DNA from: Candidatus Merdivicinus faecavium
GTDB taxonomy: Bacteria > Bacillota > Clostridia > Oscillospirales > Ruminococcaceae
Assembly: GCA_018716285.1 (NCBI GenBank)
Contig: DVKD01000050.1
Location: forward strand, 1-42,797
Length of the DNA: 42,797 bases
Direction: 5' to 3'
A model generated the notes under the pieces. It saw only the letters and a program-made list of their open reading frames with translations. It did not search any database and was not told the DNA's origin. Every line of letters begins with the position of its first letter. Position 1 is the first letter of the stretch. Made by a program: the position numbers and the translations under genes. This document shows, one piece after another, positions 15,633 through 23,583 of the stretch.

Positions 15633-16697
15633 TCAACGCCGCGCGCAGAGGTTGGTCTCCCATGCCGGGAGATAGGTCTGGCGCCGCAGGAAGATGCGGT
15701 AGTCCGGCCCAAGGCGCCGCACCAGCAGCGGCAGGGCAAAGAGGTCCTCCCTGCGGTGGTAGGCCGCCGCAAGCAGAGCCGGCGCATCCCGGCGGATGGT
15801 TTCCCGTGCGCCGAGCAGCGCTTCGCGCTCAGCGCCCTCGACGTCCATCTTCAGGAAGGAGACCCGCCTGCCGGCGGAAAGGCTGTCCACCGACCGCGCC
15901 GCGACCTCCGTCCTGCCCCCGGCGTCAAGAAAGGAATTGCGCCCCGCAAGGCTTTGGAAGGAAAGCGTCCCATCCTCCTGCCAGCAGGCAGCCTGGATGA
16001 GCCGGACGTCGCCGGGCGGGAATGCCGCGGCCCTCCGTTCGAGCTTGCGGAAATTTTTCTCATCCGGCTCGAGGATGGTCATCGAGGAATACCGTCCGCC
16101 GGTAAAGCCGAGGAATTCCTCCGCCGTATCCCCGTCGTAGCCGCCGAGGTCGACGTAATCCTCATCCGGCCCGATGCGCAGGAGGCGGTACATTTCCTCC
16201 CGCGGCGTCTCGACCGGAGCAAGGTAGGACGGCTCGCCGCTCAGCTTGAAATTCACGACAGCCCGGAAGACCGCGCGGGACTGTTCATCCGCGAGAAGGC
16301 GGTAGGCCTCGTCAAATTCGGCGGCATGGGCTTCCAGGAACGCCGTATCGAACAATCCATCCCCAAAAACGGGCAGATCCGGCACAAGCAGCCGGTGCCG
16401 CTCCCCCACCCTGAGAATCTGGGCGATCAGCTCGGGCCGGAAGGCCGCAAAGCAGAGCAGCACAACCATCTCCCCGAGCTCCGATTCCAGCTCCGCAAGG
16501 GTTTTGAGGGGGAATCCGGCGAAGTCCCGCCTGCGCAGCCGGTCGTCGCTGACAAAGATGCCGCGGACCGGGATCCCGTACAGCCGGCAGGCCGCGAGGA
16601 CCTTGAGCGCGCCGTCCCCCATCCCGTAAAGGACGACCGGACGGCGTTCTTCCTGCAGCGTCTCCCAGATGCAGCGTTCCCTGACAAAACTGAGCAA
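15633..16697 (-). CDS. FkbM-family SAM-dependent methyltransferase
   Basis: The 354-residue protein has an N-terminal ~110-residue Rossmann-like part (VVLYGMGDGALKVL, then GIFVSDD) of the kind found in sugar or cell-surface modification enzymes. A C-terminal FkbM methyltransferase domain follows, with the SAM motif YVDLGGYDGDTAEEF near residue 190 and FLKMDVEGAEREAL near residue 285. FkbM enzymes methylate hydroxyl groups of sugars, polyketides or surface glycans; the substrate here is unknown. The start is TTG (16695-16697), with GGGGGAG five bases upstream and a promoter whose start point is only about 23 bases away, so no earlier start is possible. No glycan operon surrounds it. Confidence 0.87.
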   Translation of the reverse strand: MLSFVRERCIWETLQEERRPVVLYGMGDGALKVLAACRLYGIPVRGIFVSDDRLRRRDFAGFPLKTLAELESELGEMVVLLCFAAFRPELIAQILRVGERHRLLVPDLPVFGDGLFDTAFLEAHAAEFDEAYRLLADEQSRAVFRAVVNFKLSGEPSYLAPVETPREEMYRLLRIGPDEDYVDLGGYDGDTAEEFLGFTGGRYSSMTILEPDEKNFRKLERRAAAFPPGDVRLIQAACWQEDGTLSFQSLAGRNSFLDAGGRTEVAARSVDSLSAGRRVSFLKMDVEGAEREALLGARETIRRDAPALLAAAYHRREDLFALPLLVRRLGPDYRIFLRRQTYLPAWETNLCARR

Positions 16698-16726
16698 GCA
16701 AACTCCCCCATCTTAAGGATACTATT

Positions 16727-16755
16727 ATTATACCGCGTTTTTTTCCGTTTGTCTA
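16727..16755 (-). promoter_or_regulatory. Promoter of the FkbM methyltransferase gene
   Basis: On the minus strand TAGACA (16750-16755) is 17 bases from TATAAT (16727-16732). It supports the TTG start at 16697. Confidence 0.8.
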
Positions 16756-16774
16756 CGTCTTCTTCACCATTTTT

Positions 16775-18238
16775 TCACGGATTTTTTCCATCCGGTTTGA
16801 CCTGTGCGCGGCCATCCCCTTCCCCGAAAACAGAGGGGGCGACCTGTGCAGCCTCAAAACTTGCAAAGGTGATCGAGGCTTCTCCGTCCTCATAAAGCAG
16901 GGCGATTTTGCCGTCCTTCTGCTCGGTCAGGCAGGAGTATTGGAAGATCCCCCGGTTGACCGCGAAGGTATCGGCCAGCTCCATCGAGCCGTCCGCGTCC
17001 GCTAAGAAGGTGAAGATTCTGCCGTCCCGGCGCGCCTCCTCCCCGCTCGGGCAGGAAAGGAGGATCACCTGCCGGCCGTCCCGGCTTCTGCGGGAACAGG
17101 CAATCACCGAGAGGTTGCAGTCAGAATGGACGCGCATCCCGGTCCGAACCGCCTCCCCCCAGCGGTACCCGCCCTCCTGCCGGAAGGCGTCGGCGTAACA
17201 GAGAAAGCCGGTCCGGCTGCGGTAAAACATCCGCAGCCTGCCGTCAGCAAGCTCGACGATCTCACTCTCGCTCGAGGGGACAGAAAGGTCCGGGGAACGC
17301 CCCCAGCCATCTTCTCCCGCTTTCTTATAAATAAAGCTGGCGCAGAGCCCTTCCTTGGAAAAATGATAAAACGGGATCACGACCGTCCCGTCTCCAATCA
17401 CCGTCCCCCGGCCGGGCGTGACGAGAAGCCCGGTTTCCCCCGGCCGCTTGATCTGCGGGTTTAAGATGGTATGCCGCCAGGAAGCGCCGCCGTCCTTGGA
17501 AATTGCCAGCCACATATAGCCGGTGTTGTAAACGTGCAGGGCGGAATCCCGGTAAAAGACGTTCTGCGCGACGGGCCGTCCGCCGTCCACCTGCTTCTGT
17601 GTCAAGGGGACGACCCCCCCTTCCTTCACCGCGTAGAGGTTGTACATCCGGTCGAGGGCATAGCCGGACTGGGCATGGTCCCTCCGGCGCAGCACGGGCG
17701 CGTAACCCTCCTCACCGAAGTCCCCGGCATAATAGGGGTAAGCGTCCTCCCCGTTCTCCGCCGGGTTTTCGTCCGTCCTGCCGTAATCGGCGGTCAGCGC
17801 CAGCCGCTGCACCCCGTCGATGGCGACATAGCCGGTGCCTGCGCCCGGAAAGCGGAAGCCCGCCCACTCGCAGGTGGTGACGCCGGTGGGGTTGACGTCC
17901 GCCAGCAGGTAAATTGCACCGTCGGTCCCCTGCACGGCCGCAGGGTCGATGACAGTCGTCGCGTCGGTCCCGGCAAATCCCGCGCTGTCGCCGAAATAGA
18001 TGGGAAAACTGAAGCGCCAGCTTTCGCCGCCGTCTTTGGATATGGAGACGATGGTGTCCAGCCCGCCGCCGTCGATCGAAGTCTCATACCGGGCGTCCGC
18101 CGCGGCGAACAGACTGCCGTCCCGCAGGGTGATGAGGGCCGGGATCCGGAAATTCCGGCTGCCGCCTGTCCCGGATGGGAACGGCTGCCCCTTTGTCTCC
18201 CCTGCGGGAGGAGCGGACTGATTCTTCCATTCATGCAT
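16775..18238 (-). CDS. Exo-alpha-sialidase, GH33-like, without signal peptide
   Basis: This 487-residue six-bladed propeller enzyme would release terminal sialic acids. Visible are the FRIPAL motif with the first catalytic arginine (residue ~38), Asp-boxes SKDGGESW and SKDGGASW, the general glutamate region ESEIVELADGRLRMFYRS and the nucleophile tyrosine in FQYSCLT near the C-terminus. The start at 18238 (MHEWKNQ) has AAAGGGG 7 bases upstream; the longer frame would cross the promoter. There is no signal peptide, transmembrane anchor or carbohydrate-binding module, so it appears cytoplasmic or non-classically exported. No sialic acid uptake or nan genes lie nearby. It ends 77 bases before the FkbM start codon. 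Confidence 0.88.
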   Translation of the reverse strand: MHEWKNQSAPPAGETKGQPFPSGTGGSRNFRIPALITLRDGSLFAAADARYETSIDGGGLDTIVSISKDGGESWRFSFPIYFGDSAGFAGTDATTVIDPAAVQGTDGAIYLLADVNPTGVTTCEWAGFRFPGAGTGYVAIDGVQRLALTADYGRTDENPAENGEDAYPYYAGDFGEEGYAPVLRRRDHAQSGYALDRMYNLYAVKEGGVVPLTQKQVDGGRPVAQNVFYRDSALHVYNTGYMWLAISKDGGASWRHTILNPQIKRPGETGLLVTPGRGTVIGDGTVVIPFYHFSKEGLCASFIYKKAGEDGWGRSPDLSVPSSESEIVELADGRLRMFYRSRTGFLCYADAFRQEGGYRWGEAVRTGMRVHSDCNLSVIACSRRSRDGRQVILLSCPSGEEARRDGRIFTFLADADGSMELADTFAVNRGIFQYSCLTEQKDGKIALLYEDGEASITFASFEAAQVAPSVFGEGDGRAQVKPDGKNP

Positions 18239-18325
18239 AACAATACCCCTTTCTGGCCCTTCCGCAGAGATGATCGCTAAGGGAAACAGCATTCCCCTCG
18301 TTTTGCCGGAAGGCCTTCGAGACTT

Positions 18326-18354
18326 ATTATACCTTTCTTTACCCACTCTGTAAA
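18326..18354 (-). promoter_or_regulatory. Sialidase promoter
   Basis: On the minus strand TTTACA (18349-18354) is 17 bases from TATAAT (18326-18331), about 88 bases before the sialidase start. The long leader between them holds no recognisable riboswitch. Confidence 0.85.
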
Positions 18355-18445
18355 GAATTTTTTTGCGGAGGCTGCCGAAACGTGATTGAAAAGCTTGACC
18401 AATTGACAAAAACCGCATCTGTTATACTGCTTTTTTCCATAAAAG

Positions 18446-18487
18446 AGACAGCGGGCAGGAAGCCGTTGGGCTTCCTGTCCGCTGTCT
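18446..18487 (-). terminator. Terminator of htpG in the 343-bp htpG-sialidase gap
   Basis: Two 19-base arms (18446-18464 and 18469-18487) pair perfectly except for one position, and the minus strand continues CTCTTTTATGG. It lies about 95 bases after the htpG stop. The rest of the 18239-18581 gap holds the sialidase promoter and two small hairpins near 18535-18570 (GCGCC/GGCGC and GGCAG/CTGCC); no gene is seen. Confidence 0.8.
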
Positions 18488-18581
18488 GCAGCTTGCCTGC
18501 AGTTGCGCTGTTTGTCTATAACATTTCTTTTTCAGCGCCCACTCTGGCGCATGGGCAGTCCTACTGCCGATATAAGCGCAA

Positions 18582-20480
18582 TTATTCCGCCATCAGGTCG
18601 CAGACCGCGGTCGAGAAGGCGACCGGGTCCTCGATGGGGAGCCCTTCAATGAGGAGCGCCTGGTTATAAAGGAGTCCGGCGTAGCTCTTGACCTTGTCGG
18701 GATTCGAAGCGAACAGCTCCTTGAGCTTGGCGAAAACAGGGTGGTCGGCGTTCAGCTCGAGGACACGTTCGGCCTGGACTTTCTGGTCGCCGGGCATGGT
18801 GTTCAAGACCTTCTCCATTTCGAGGGAGATGCCGCCGTCGGCGCTCAGGCAGACGGGGTGGCTCTTTAAGCGGGTGGAGAGGCGGACGTCCTTGACCTTG
18901 CCCTCGAGGGCGTCTTTCATGAAGCGGAGCAGCTCCTTGCTCTCCTCGGCGCGGGCCTTGCTCTCCTCGGTTTCGGCGGTCTCTTCGATGCCGAGGTCCT
19001 TGTCGGCTGCGGAGCGGAACTCCTTGCCGTCAAAGTCGCGCATCATCTTGAGGGCGAACTCGTCGACGTCGTCGGTGAGGTAGAGAATCTCATAGCCGTG
19101 GTCCTTGAGCAGCTCGGTCTGGGGCAGGCGGTCGATCTTCTCGACGGTGTCGCCGCAGGCGTAGTAGATATACTTCTGATCTTCCTTCATCCGCTCCTTG
19201 TACTCCGCCAGTGTGACGAGCTTCTTCTCGGAAGAGGAGTAGAAGAGGAGCAGGTCCTGCAGGGTGTCCTTGTGGGCGCCGTAGTCGCTGTAGACGCCGT
19301 ATTTGAGGGTCAGGCCGAAGGATTTGTAGAAGGTCTCGTACTTCTCTCGGTCCTTCTCGAGCATGCTTTTGAGCTCGCTCTTGATCTTTTTGGTCAGCCG
19401 GTCGGCGATGAGCTTCAGCTGGCGGTCATGCTGGAGCATCTCGCGGGAAATGTTGAGGGAGAGGTCCTGCGAGTCGACCAGGCCGCGTACAAAGCTGAAG
19501 TAATCGGGCAGCAGGTCGGCGCACTTGTCCATGATGAGGACGCCGCTGGCGTAAAGCTGCAGCCCCTTCTGGAACTCTTTGGTGTAGAAGTCAAAGGGCG
19601 GGCGGGACGGGATGAAGAGCAGCGCGTTGTAGGTCGCAGCGCCCTCGGTGCTGGAATGGATGGTCAGCAGCGGGTCCTGGAAGTCGAAGAATTTTTCCTT
19701 ATAGAACTGGTTGTAATCCTCGGGCTTTAACTCGCTGCGGTTCTTTTTCCAGATCGGAACCATGCTGTTGAGGGTCTCGTCCTCGAGGACGGTCTCGTAT
19801 TCGGCGGGCTTGTCCTCGGTGCCGGTGCCCTCCTTGAGGTGGCTGTGCTCGACCTGCATCTTAATGGGGTAGCGGATATAGTCGGAGTACTTTTTGACCA
19901 GCTCCCGCAGGCGGTAGGGCTCGAGGAATTCGTCGTAGTTTTCGTCCTCAGTGCTCGGCTTAATGGTGAGGATGATGTCGGTGCCGTGAGAAGCTTTCTC
20001 CGCCTCCTCGATGGTGTAGCCCTCCGCGCCGGACGACTCCCAGCGCCAGGCTTTCTCCGAGCCGTAGGGCTTCGTAATCACCGTCACCTTGTCGCTCACC
20101 ATAAAGGCGGAATAGAAGCCGACGCCGAACTGGCCGATGATGTCGATCTCCTCATTCTGGTCGTTTTCCTTCTTAAAGGCGAGGGAGCCGCTCTGGGCGA
20201 TGGTGCCGAGGTTTTCCTCCAGCTCCTCCTCGTTCATGCCGACGCCGTTATCCGAGATGGTGAGGGTGCGGGCGTCCTTGTCCGGGGTGATGCGGATGAA
20301 AAAGTCGTCGCGGCTCAAGCCCGAAATATCCTCGGTGAGGGCCTGGTAGTAGAGCTTGTCGATCGCGTCGCTCGCGTTGGAGATGAGCTCGCGCAGGAAG
20401 ATTTCGCGGTGGGTGTAAATCGAGTGGATCATCATATCCAGCAGGCGCTTGGATTCTGCTTTGAATTCTCTGGTTGCCAT
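18582..20480 (-). CDS. htpG: Molecular chaperone HtpG (bacterial Hsp90)
   Basis: This ATP-dependent chaperone acts on late folding intermediates. The GHKL ATPase domain is at the N-terminus ([12 protein letters not shown], then ISDNGVGM, then [14 protein letters not shown]). The middle domain follows ([16 protein letters not shown]) and the C-terminal dimerisation domain ends the protein. Its 632 residues are typical. The start is ATG 20480 ([17 protein letters not shown]), preceded by AAAGG at a rather long distance; the extension to 20549 would translate through the CIRCE operator. A CIRCE element between promoter and start indicates HrcA control, unlike Bacillus subtilis htpG, which is not HrcA-regulated. 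Confidence 0.96.
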   Translation of the reverse strand: MATREFKAESKRLLDMMIHSIYTHREIFLRELISNASDAIDKLYYQALTEDISGLSRDDFFIRITPDKDARTLTISDNGVGMNEEELEENLGTIAQSGSLAFKKENDQNEEIDIIGQFGVGFYSAFMVSDKVTVITKPYGSEKAWRWESSGAEGYTIEEAEKASHGTDIILTIKPSTEDENYDEFLEPYRLRELVKKYSDYIRYPIKMQVEHSHLKEGTGTEDKPAEYETVLEDETLNSMVPIWKKNRSELKPEDYNQFYKEKFFDFQDPLLTIHSSTEGAATYNALLFIPSRPPFDFYTKEFQKGLQLYASGVLIMDKCADLLPDYFSFVRGLVDSQDLSLNISREMLQHDRQLKLIADRLTKKIKSELKSMLEKDREKYETFYKSFGLTLKYGVYSDYGAHKDTLQDLLLFYSSSEKKLVTLAEYKERMKEDQKYIYYACGDTVEKIDRLPQTELLKDHGYEILYLTDDVDEFALKMMRDFDGKEFRSAADKDLGIEETAETEESKARAEESKELLRFMKDALEGKVKDVRLSTRLKSHPVCLSADGGISLEMEKVLNTMPGDQKVQAERVLELNADHPVFAKLKELFASNPDKVKSYAGLLYNQALLIEGLPIEDPVAFSTAVCDLMAE

Positions 20481-20518
20481 TCTGTAATCAGCCTTTCTTG
20501 ATATTCCTTCATGAAATT

Positions 20519-20545
20519 CTGGCACTCTATGATATTGAGTGCTAA
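20519..20545 (-). promoter_or_regulatory. CIRCE operator (HrcA site) of htpG
   Basis: CTGGCACTC-N9-GAGTGCTAA matches the CIRCE consensus TTAGCACTC-N9-GAGTGCTAA; the right arm is perfect and the left arm differs at two outer bases. It lies just downstream of the htpG -10 box, the usual place for HrcA repression. Confidence 0.92.
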
Positions 20546-20557
20546 TCATTTGATTTC

Positions 20558-20585
20558 ATTATAAACCCCCTTGACAGAAAATCAA
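20558..20585 (-). promoter_or_regulatory. htpG promoter embedded in a terminator hairpin
   Basis: On the minus strand TTGATT (20580-20585) is 16 bases from TATAAT (20558-20563). The -35 lies in one arm of the hairpin 20563-20593 and the -10 directly follows the other arm, so terminator and promoter share bases. Confidence 0.75.
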
Positions 20586-20593
20586 GGGGGTTT
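20563..20593. terminator. Terminator hairpin downstream of the PAP2 gene
   Basis: AAACCCCCTTGA (20563-20574) and TCAAGGGGGTTT (20582-20593) form a perfect 12-bp stem with a 7-base loop. On the minus strand TTTATAAT follows, which ends the PAP2 transcript about 20 bases after its stop. On the plus strand the stem is followed by GACATTTTTT. Confidence 0.8.
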
Positions 20594-20613
20594 GACATTT
20601 TTTAAAGAAGTGT

Positions 20614-21165
20614 TTACATTTTTGCAACATTTTTTCGCCGCTGGGACAGCCATTTTTCCAGCAGGGAGCCTGCCCAGGCCGCCGCAAGCCCGACCACCGC
20701 CCCGCCAAGGACATCGGACGGATAATGGACATAGAGGTACAGCCGGGAAAAGGCGATCAGCGCCGCGAGGACGAAGGCCGCCGCCCCCATTTTGCGGTGG
20801 TAGCGCCAGAGGGCCGCAGCCGCCGCAAAGGAAGCCGACGTGTGGCCCGAGGGGAAGGATGGGTCGCCCGGCGGGGAGATCAGAAGGCCCGTGAAGGCGT
20901 TCGCCTCAAAGGGCCGGACCCGCCCCACCAGCGGCTTGAGGAGCAGGTTGCAGACAACAAGGTTCACCAGCAGCGAAAGCGCCATCGCAATCCCCGCCCG
21001 CCTGGTTTTGCGGAAGCAGAGCAGCAGCAGGCAGAGCGCGATCCAGACGATTCCCGCATTCCCGAGGGCAGTGATCAGCGGCATCACGAAGTCGCCGAAC
21101 GGGGTGCGCAGATACTGCTGAACTCCATCCAAAACCGCATTATCAAAAGCCAAAATCCATTCCAA
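20614..21165 (-). CDS. PAP2-superfamily membrane phosphatase
   Basis: The 183-residue integral membrane protein has the three PAP2 phosphatase motifs: KPLVGRVRPF, PSGHTSAS and SRLYLYVHYPSDVLGG. Family members dephosphorylate undecaprenyl pyrophosphate or phosphatidic acid-type lipids at the outer membrane face; which applies here is not known. About five transmembrane helices are seen. I start at TTG 21165 (read MEWILAFDN): AAGGGAGG is 8 bases upstream and a promoter gives a start point near 21185, while the longer frame to 21213 begins upstream of that -10 box and cannot be translated from it. Confidence 0.88.
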   Translation of the reverse strand: MEWILAFDNAVLDGVQQYLRTPFGDFVMPLITALGNAGIVWIALCLLLLCFRKTRRAGIAMALSLLVNLVVCNLLLKPLVGRVRPFEANAFTGLLISPPGDPSFPSGHTSASFAAAAALWRYHRKMGAAAFVLAALIAFSRLYLYVHYPSDVLGGAVVGLAAAWAGSLLEKWLSQRRKNVAKM

Positions 21166-21191
21166 GGCAACCGCCTCCCTTCTTTCTATCC

Positions 21192-21220
21192 AGTATAACC
21201 GATGCCCGAACATAGTACAA
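21192..21220 (-). promoter_or_regulatory. Promoter of the PAP2 gene
   Basis: On the minus strand TTGTAC (21215-21220) is 17 bases from TATACT (21192-21197). It sets the TTG start of the PAP2 gene. Confidence 0.75.
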
Positions 21221-21269
21221 GGGCAAGCACAGATATTTTGAAGATATTTTACAGTTTTTCAAAAATAGC

Positions 21270-21298
21270 TTGACATATTTGTATGGATATAGTATAAT
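21270..21298 (+). promoter_or_regulatory. Promoter of the cytidylate-kinase-like gene
   Basis: TTGACA (21270-21275) is 17 bases from TATAAT (21293-21298), a consensus promoter 50 bases before the start, divergent from the PAP2 promoter. Confidence 0.92.
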
Positions 21299-21348
21299 AA
21301 ACATAGAAAGCAATCGCTTCAGCTATTGCAACAGAAGGAGTGATCCAT

Positions 21349-21981
21349 ATGGCAAATACGCAGACAGTCATCACCATCAGCAGACAATACGGAAGCGGCG
21401 GGCGGTTCATCGGCCGCAAGCTCGCAGAAGCGCTGGACATTCCCTTCTACGACAAAGAGATCATCCTGCGTGCCGCAGAGGAGAGCGGGCTTTCCCGCGA
21501 GATTATGGAGCAGCTGGAGGAAAAACCCACCAACAGCCTCCTGTACACCCTCTCCCTCAATGCGGGGCTTCTGCGCGGGGGGACGGTCTCGCCCGAACTG
21601 CCCTTAAGCGACCAGGTCTTCCTCGTCCAGTCGGACACCATCCGCAAGATGGCGGACCAGGGGCCCTGCGTGATCGTCGGGCGCTGCTCCGAGTACATCC
21701 TGCGCGACCGCAAACGCTGCGTGCGCGTATACCTCTACGCAGACATGGACAGCCGCATCGCGCGGGCAACCACCTACTACGGCCTTCCCACCGACAAGGC
21801 GCGGGAAAAGCTCCAGAAGATGGACAAAAAGCGCGCCTCCTACCACAACTTCTACACCGGCATGAAGTGGGGGCAGGCGGAAAACTACGATCTTGCCGTC
21901 AACACCGCATCCCTCGGGGTAGACGGGACAGTCGAGCTGATCCGGCGGTTCGTCGAGCTGCGGGAGGCTTCCGCCCAGTAG
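21349..21981 (+). CDS. Cytidylate-kinase-like family protein
   Basis: The 210-residue protein belongs to the cytidylate kinase-2 like P-loop family. It opens with VITISRQYGSGGRFIGRKLAEAL, a modified Walker A of the GSGGR type, followed by FYDKEIILRAAEESGL. In the middle it has VIVGRCSEYILRD, and later VYLYADMDSRIARA. These proteins resemble NMP kinases, but their true substrate is not established; cmk proper is usually found beside rpsA/ispH, which are absent here. The ATG at 21349 has AAGGAG 8 bases upstream. It is a monocistronic gene between its own promoter and a terminator. Confidence 0.85.
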   Translation: MANTQTVITISRQYGSGGRFIGRKLAEALDIPFYDKEIILRAAEESGLSREIMEQLEEKPTNSLLYTLSLNAGLLRGGTVSPELPLSDQVFLVQSDTIRKMADQGPCVIVGRCSEYILRDRKRCVRVYLYADMDSRIARATTYYGLPTDKAREKLQKMDKKRASYHNFYTGMKWGQAENYDLAVNTASLGVDGTVELIRRFVELREASAQ

Positions 21982-22046
21982 CTCTTTTCAAAAACAGCCA
22001 TTGCAGGACGATGGCTTGGACAAAAGCGAAGAATTTATAATGACCG

Positions 22047-22078
22047 GCCAGCGCCTTACGGCGCTGGCTTTCACTTTC
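22047..22078 (+). terminator. Terminator of the cytidylate-kinase-like gene
   Basis: GCCAGCGCC and GGCGCTGGC form a perfect 9-bp stem around TTAC (22047-22068), followed by the T-rich CTTTCACTTTC... tract starting at 22068. Confidence 0.75.
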
Positions 22079-22100
22079 TCAAGACGCAAAAGCATCACAG

Positions 22101-22128
22101 AAAACCGGGGCAGCCGAAGCTGTCCCCG
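22101..22128 (-). terminator. Terminator of the ECF sigma operon
   Basis: On the minus strand CGGGGACAGC-TTCG-GCTGCCCCG forms a stem with one bulged A and a stable TTCG loop, followed by GTTTTCTG. It lies 20 bases after the last gene of the minus-strand operon. Confidence 0.8.
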
Positions 22129-22147
22129 ATCCGAAAAATATGGGATA

Positions 22148-22957
22148 TTAATAAGTAGACAGATTCTCGACAATCTGTTCCTCGGTGTAATCCCATTCCC
22201 ACAGATCATAAATGTGGAGCTGGTACTCGTAATTCCGATCCGAGATGTACAGATATGCATCGGGCGGAAGGTCAAGCTGTTGGAGACGGTCCATCACCTC
22301 GCGCGCCTCCGCCGCGAACTCTTCCGCCCCCTCGTAGCTGCCGCCCAGGGTAACGTCGACGCTCAGGTAAGCCCCGTAGGCGTCGGAGTAGGTCAAGTCC
22401 GGATCGACCGGTTCGTTCCAGGGGACCATATTTTCATAGAGGTAAAAGCCGGTCGACAGGCGATCGATCGGCTCCCCTTTGAGCGCCTCATAAACGTCTT
22501 CCTCCAGCTCCTGGTTGATCCGGCTCTCCGCCTGCTCAATGGAGAGCATACTCTCCACATAGCGCGGAATGAAGCTCAGCCCGACGCTGCCGATAATGAG
22601 AAAGAAGCAGACAAACATGCTTAAGAAATCGTACCGCAGCTTCTCCCCCTGATAGATCAGGGTGCTCACAAGGATCTCCAACCCGATCAGGATCAGGATA
22701 ACCGGCGAGAACTGCGCGACGGTGGCGAGCGGAAAATTCGGCACAAAGGCGTTGAGGAGAAGGCAGACGCCGGCTGAGACCAGGGCGAGCCCCAGCGTCA
22801 GCGTTCCTACCCGCCGGACCTTGACGGGCTTTACCGGGTTTACCGACTTGAAATCACGCAAGGGGCGCTGACCGGCGGGGTTTCCCGCCGTGGGATTTTC
22901 CGCATTTCCGGCCGCTCCGGCCGGCTCCTGCGGGCTGCTGTTCTGTTCAAAATCCAT
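22148..22957 (-). CDS. Membrane protein of unknown function in ECF sigma operon
   Basis: The 269-residue protein begins with ~45 residues rich in Pro, Ala and Asn. Three hydrophobic helices follow between residues ~50 and 130 (LTLGLALVSAGVCLLLNAF, then FSPVILILIGLEILVSTL, then FLSMFVCFFLIIGSVGLSF). A ~130-residue acidic, soluble C-terminal domain ends the protein. The helix arrangement resembles LiaI/LiaF-like envelope-stress membrane segments, but I cannot assign a family. GGGAGGA lies before the ATG. It is the last gene of the operon sigma, anti-sigma, TM2-like and this gene, so a role in sensing or answering envelope stress is a guess from context. Confidence 0.75.
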   Translation of the reverse strand: MDFEQNSSPQEPAGAAGNAENPTAGNPAGQRPLRDFKSVNPVKPVKVRRVGTLTLGLALVSAGVCLLLNAFVPNFPLATVAQFSPVILILIGLEILVSTLIYQGEKLRYDFLSMFVCFFLIIGSVGLSFIPRYVESMLSIEQAESRINQELEEDVYEALKGEPIDRLSTGFYLYENMVPWNEPVDPDLTYSDAYGAYLSVDVTLGGSYEGAEEFAAEAREVMDRLQQLDLPPDAYLYISDRNYEYQLHIYDLWEWDYTEEQIVENLSTY

Positions 22958-22972
22958 ACTGATTCCTCCCGA

Positions 22973-23545
22973 TTATTGCTTTTGCTCGCTCCGCTCGCCG
23001 GTATACTGGCGCAGTTCCTCCGGCTGCTTCTTTTTGCCGCCGCGCATAAAGCGGATGCCGAGGATAATGATGACAACGCCGATCACCAGCTGCGGCAGGT
23101 TGTAGTAGACGTCCCAAAGCCAGCCCACATAGAATCCCAGCCGTTCGAGGAGATCACTCAGCGCCGAAATGATGGAGTGGGCGAAGGTATTGTAGAGCAT
23201 GAGCACGCCCACAATGACGAAGCACCAGCCGAGCATCGCATTCTTCTTTTCGAAAATCCTGAGCTTTGAGAGTTCCACCCCGTCCAGCAGCCCGAACATG
23301 AACGGGTCGGGCGCCGCCTTGAGTTCCTCCGGCGTGAGGGCAGTCAGGTTCAGGTTGTCAAAAAAGGCGTAAAACCAGACGACCGGCATTGCAAAGCAGA
23401 TCGCGCCCATCCCCAGCAGGGTCGCGAGGGCCAGCGAACCCCAGAAGAGGAGCAGCAGGGTCATCCCCCGTTTCATCTTGCCCAGATACATGTGTCCCGC
23501 GCCCGGCATCAGCCCGAAAATAACCGCCAGCCCTTTGCTTTTCAT
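22973..23545 (-). CDS. TM2-like multi-pass membrane protein
   Basis: The 190-residue protein opens with KSKGLAVIFGLMPGAGHMYLGKMKRGMTLLLLFW, similar to TM2-domain proteins whose G.GH.YLG..K.G pattern forms a hairpin of two helices. Further helices lie near residues 120-140 and 155-175, and the C-terminus is charged. The start may be ATG 23545 (used here, with GGAAG about 10 bases upstream) or ATG 23554, only 3 bases from the box. It follows the anti-sigma gene after 38 bases and precedes the next membrane gene by 15 bases. Function unknown; context suggests envelope-related regulation. Confidence 0.75.
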   Translation of the reverse strand: MKSKGLAVIFGLMPGAGHMYLGKMKRGMTLLLLFWGSLALATLLGMGAICFAMPVVWFYAFFDNLNLTALTPEELKAAPDPFMFGLLDGVELSKLRIFEKKNAMLGWCFVIVGVLMLYNTFAHSIISALSDLLERLGFYVGWLWDVYYNLPQLVIGVVIIILGIRFMRGGKKKQPEELRQYTGERSEQKQ

Positions 23546-23583
23546 AGTGTGCATTCTTCCTTTCTATCCCAAAAATTCTGTCC

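Noticed and set aside
15564-16895. 443-residue plus-strand open frame opposite the FkbM gene
   Set aside because: Antisense shadow; the minus-strand frame carries real methyltransferase motifs, a promoter and a ribosome binding site.
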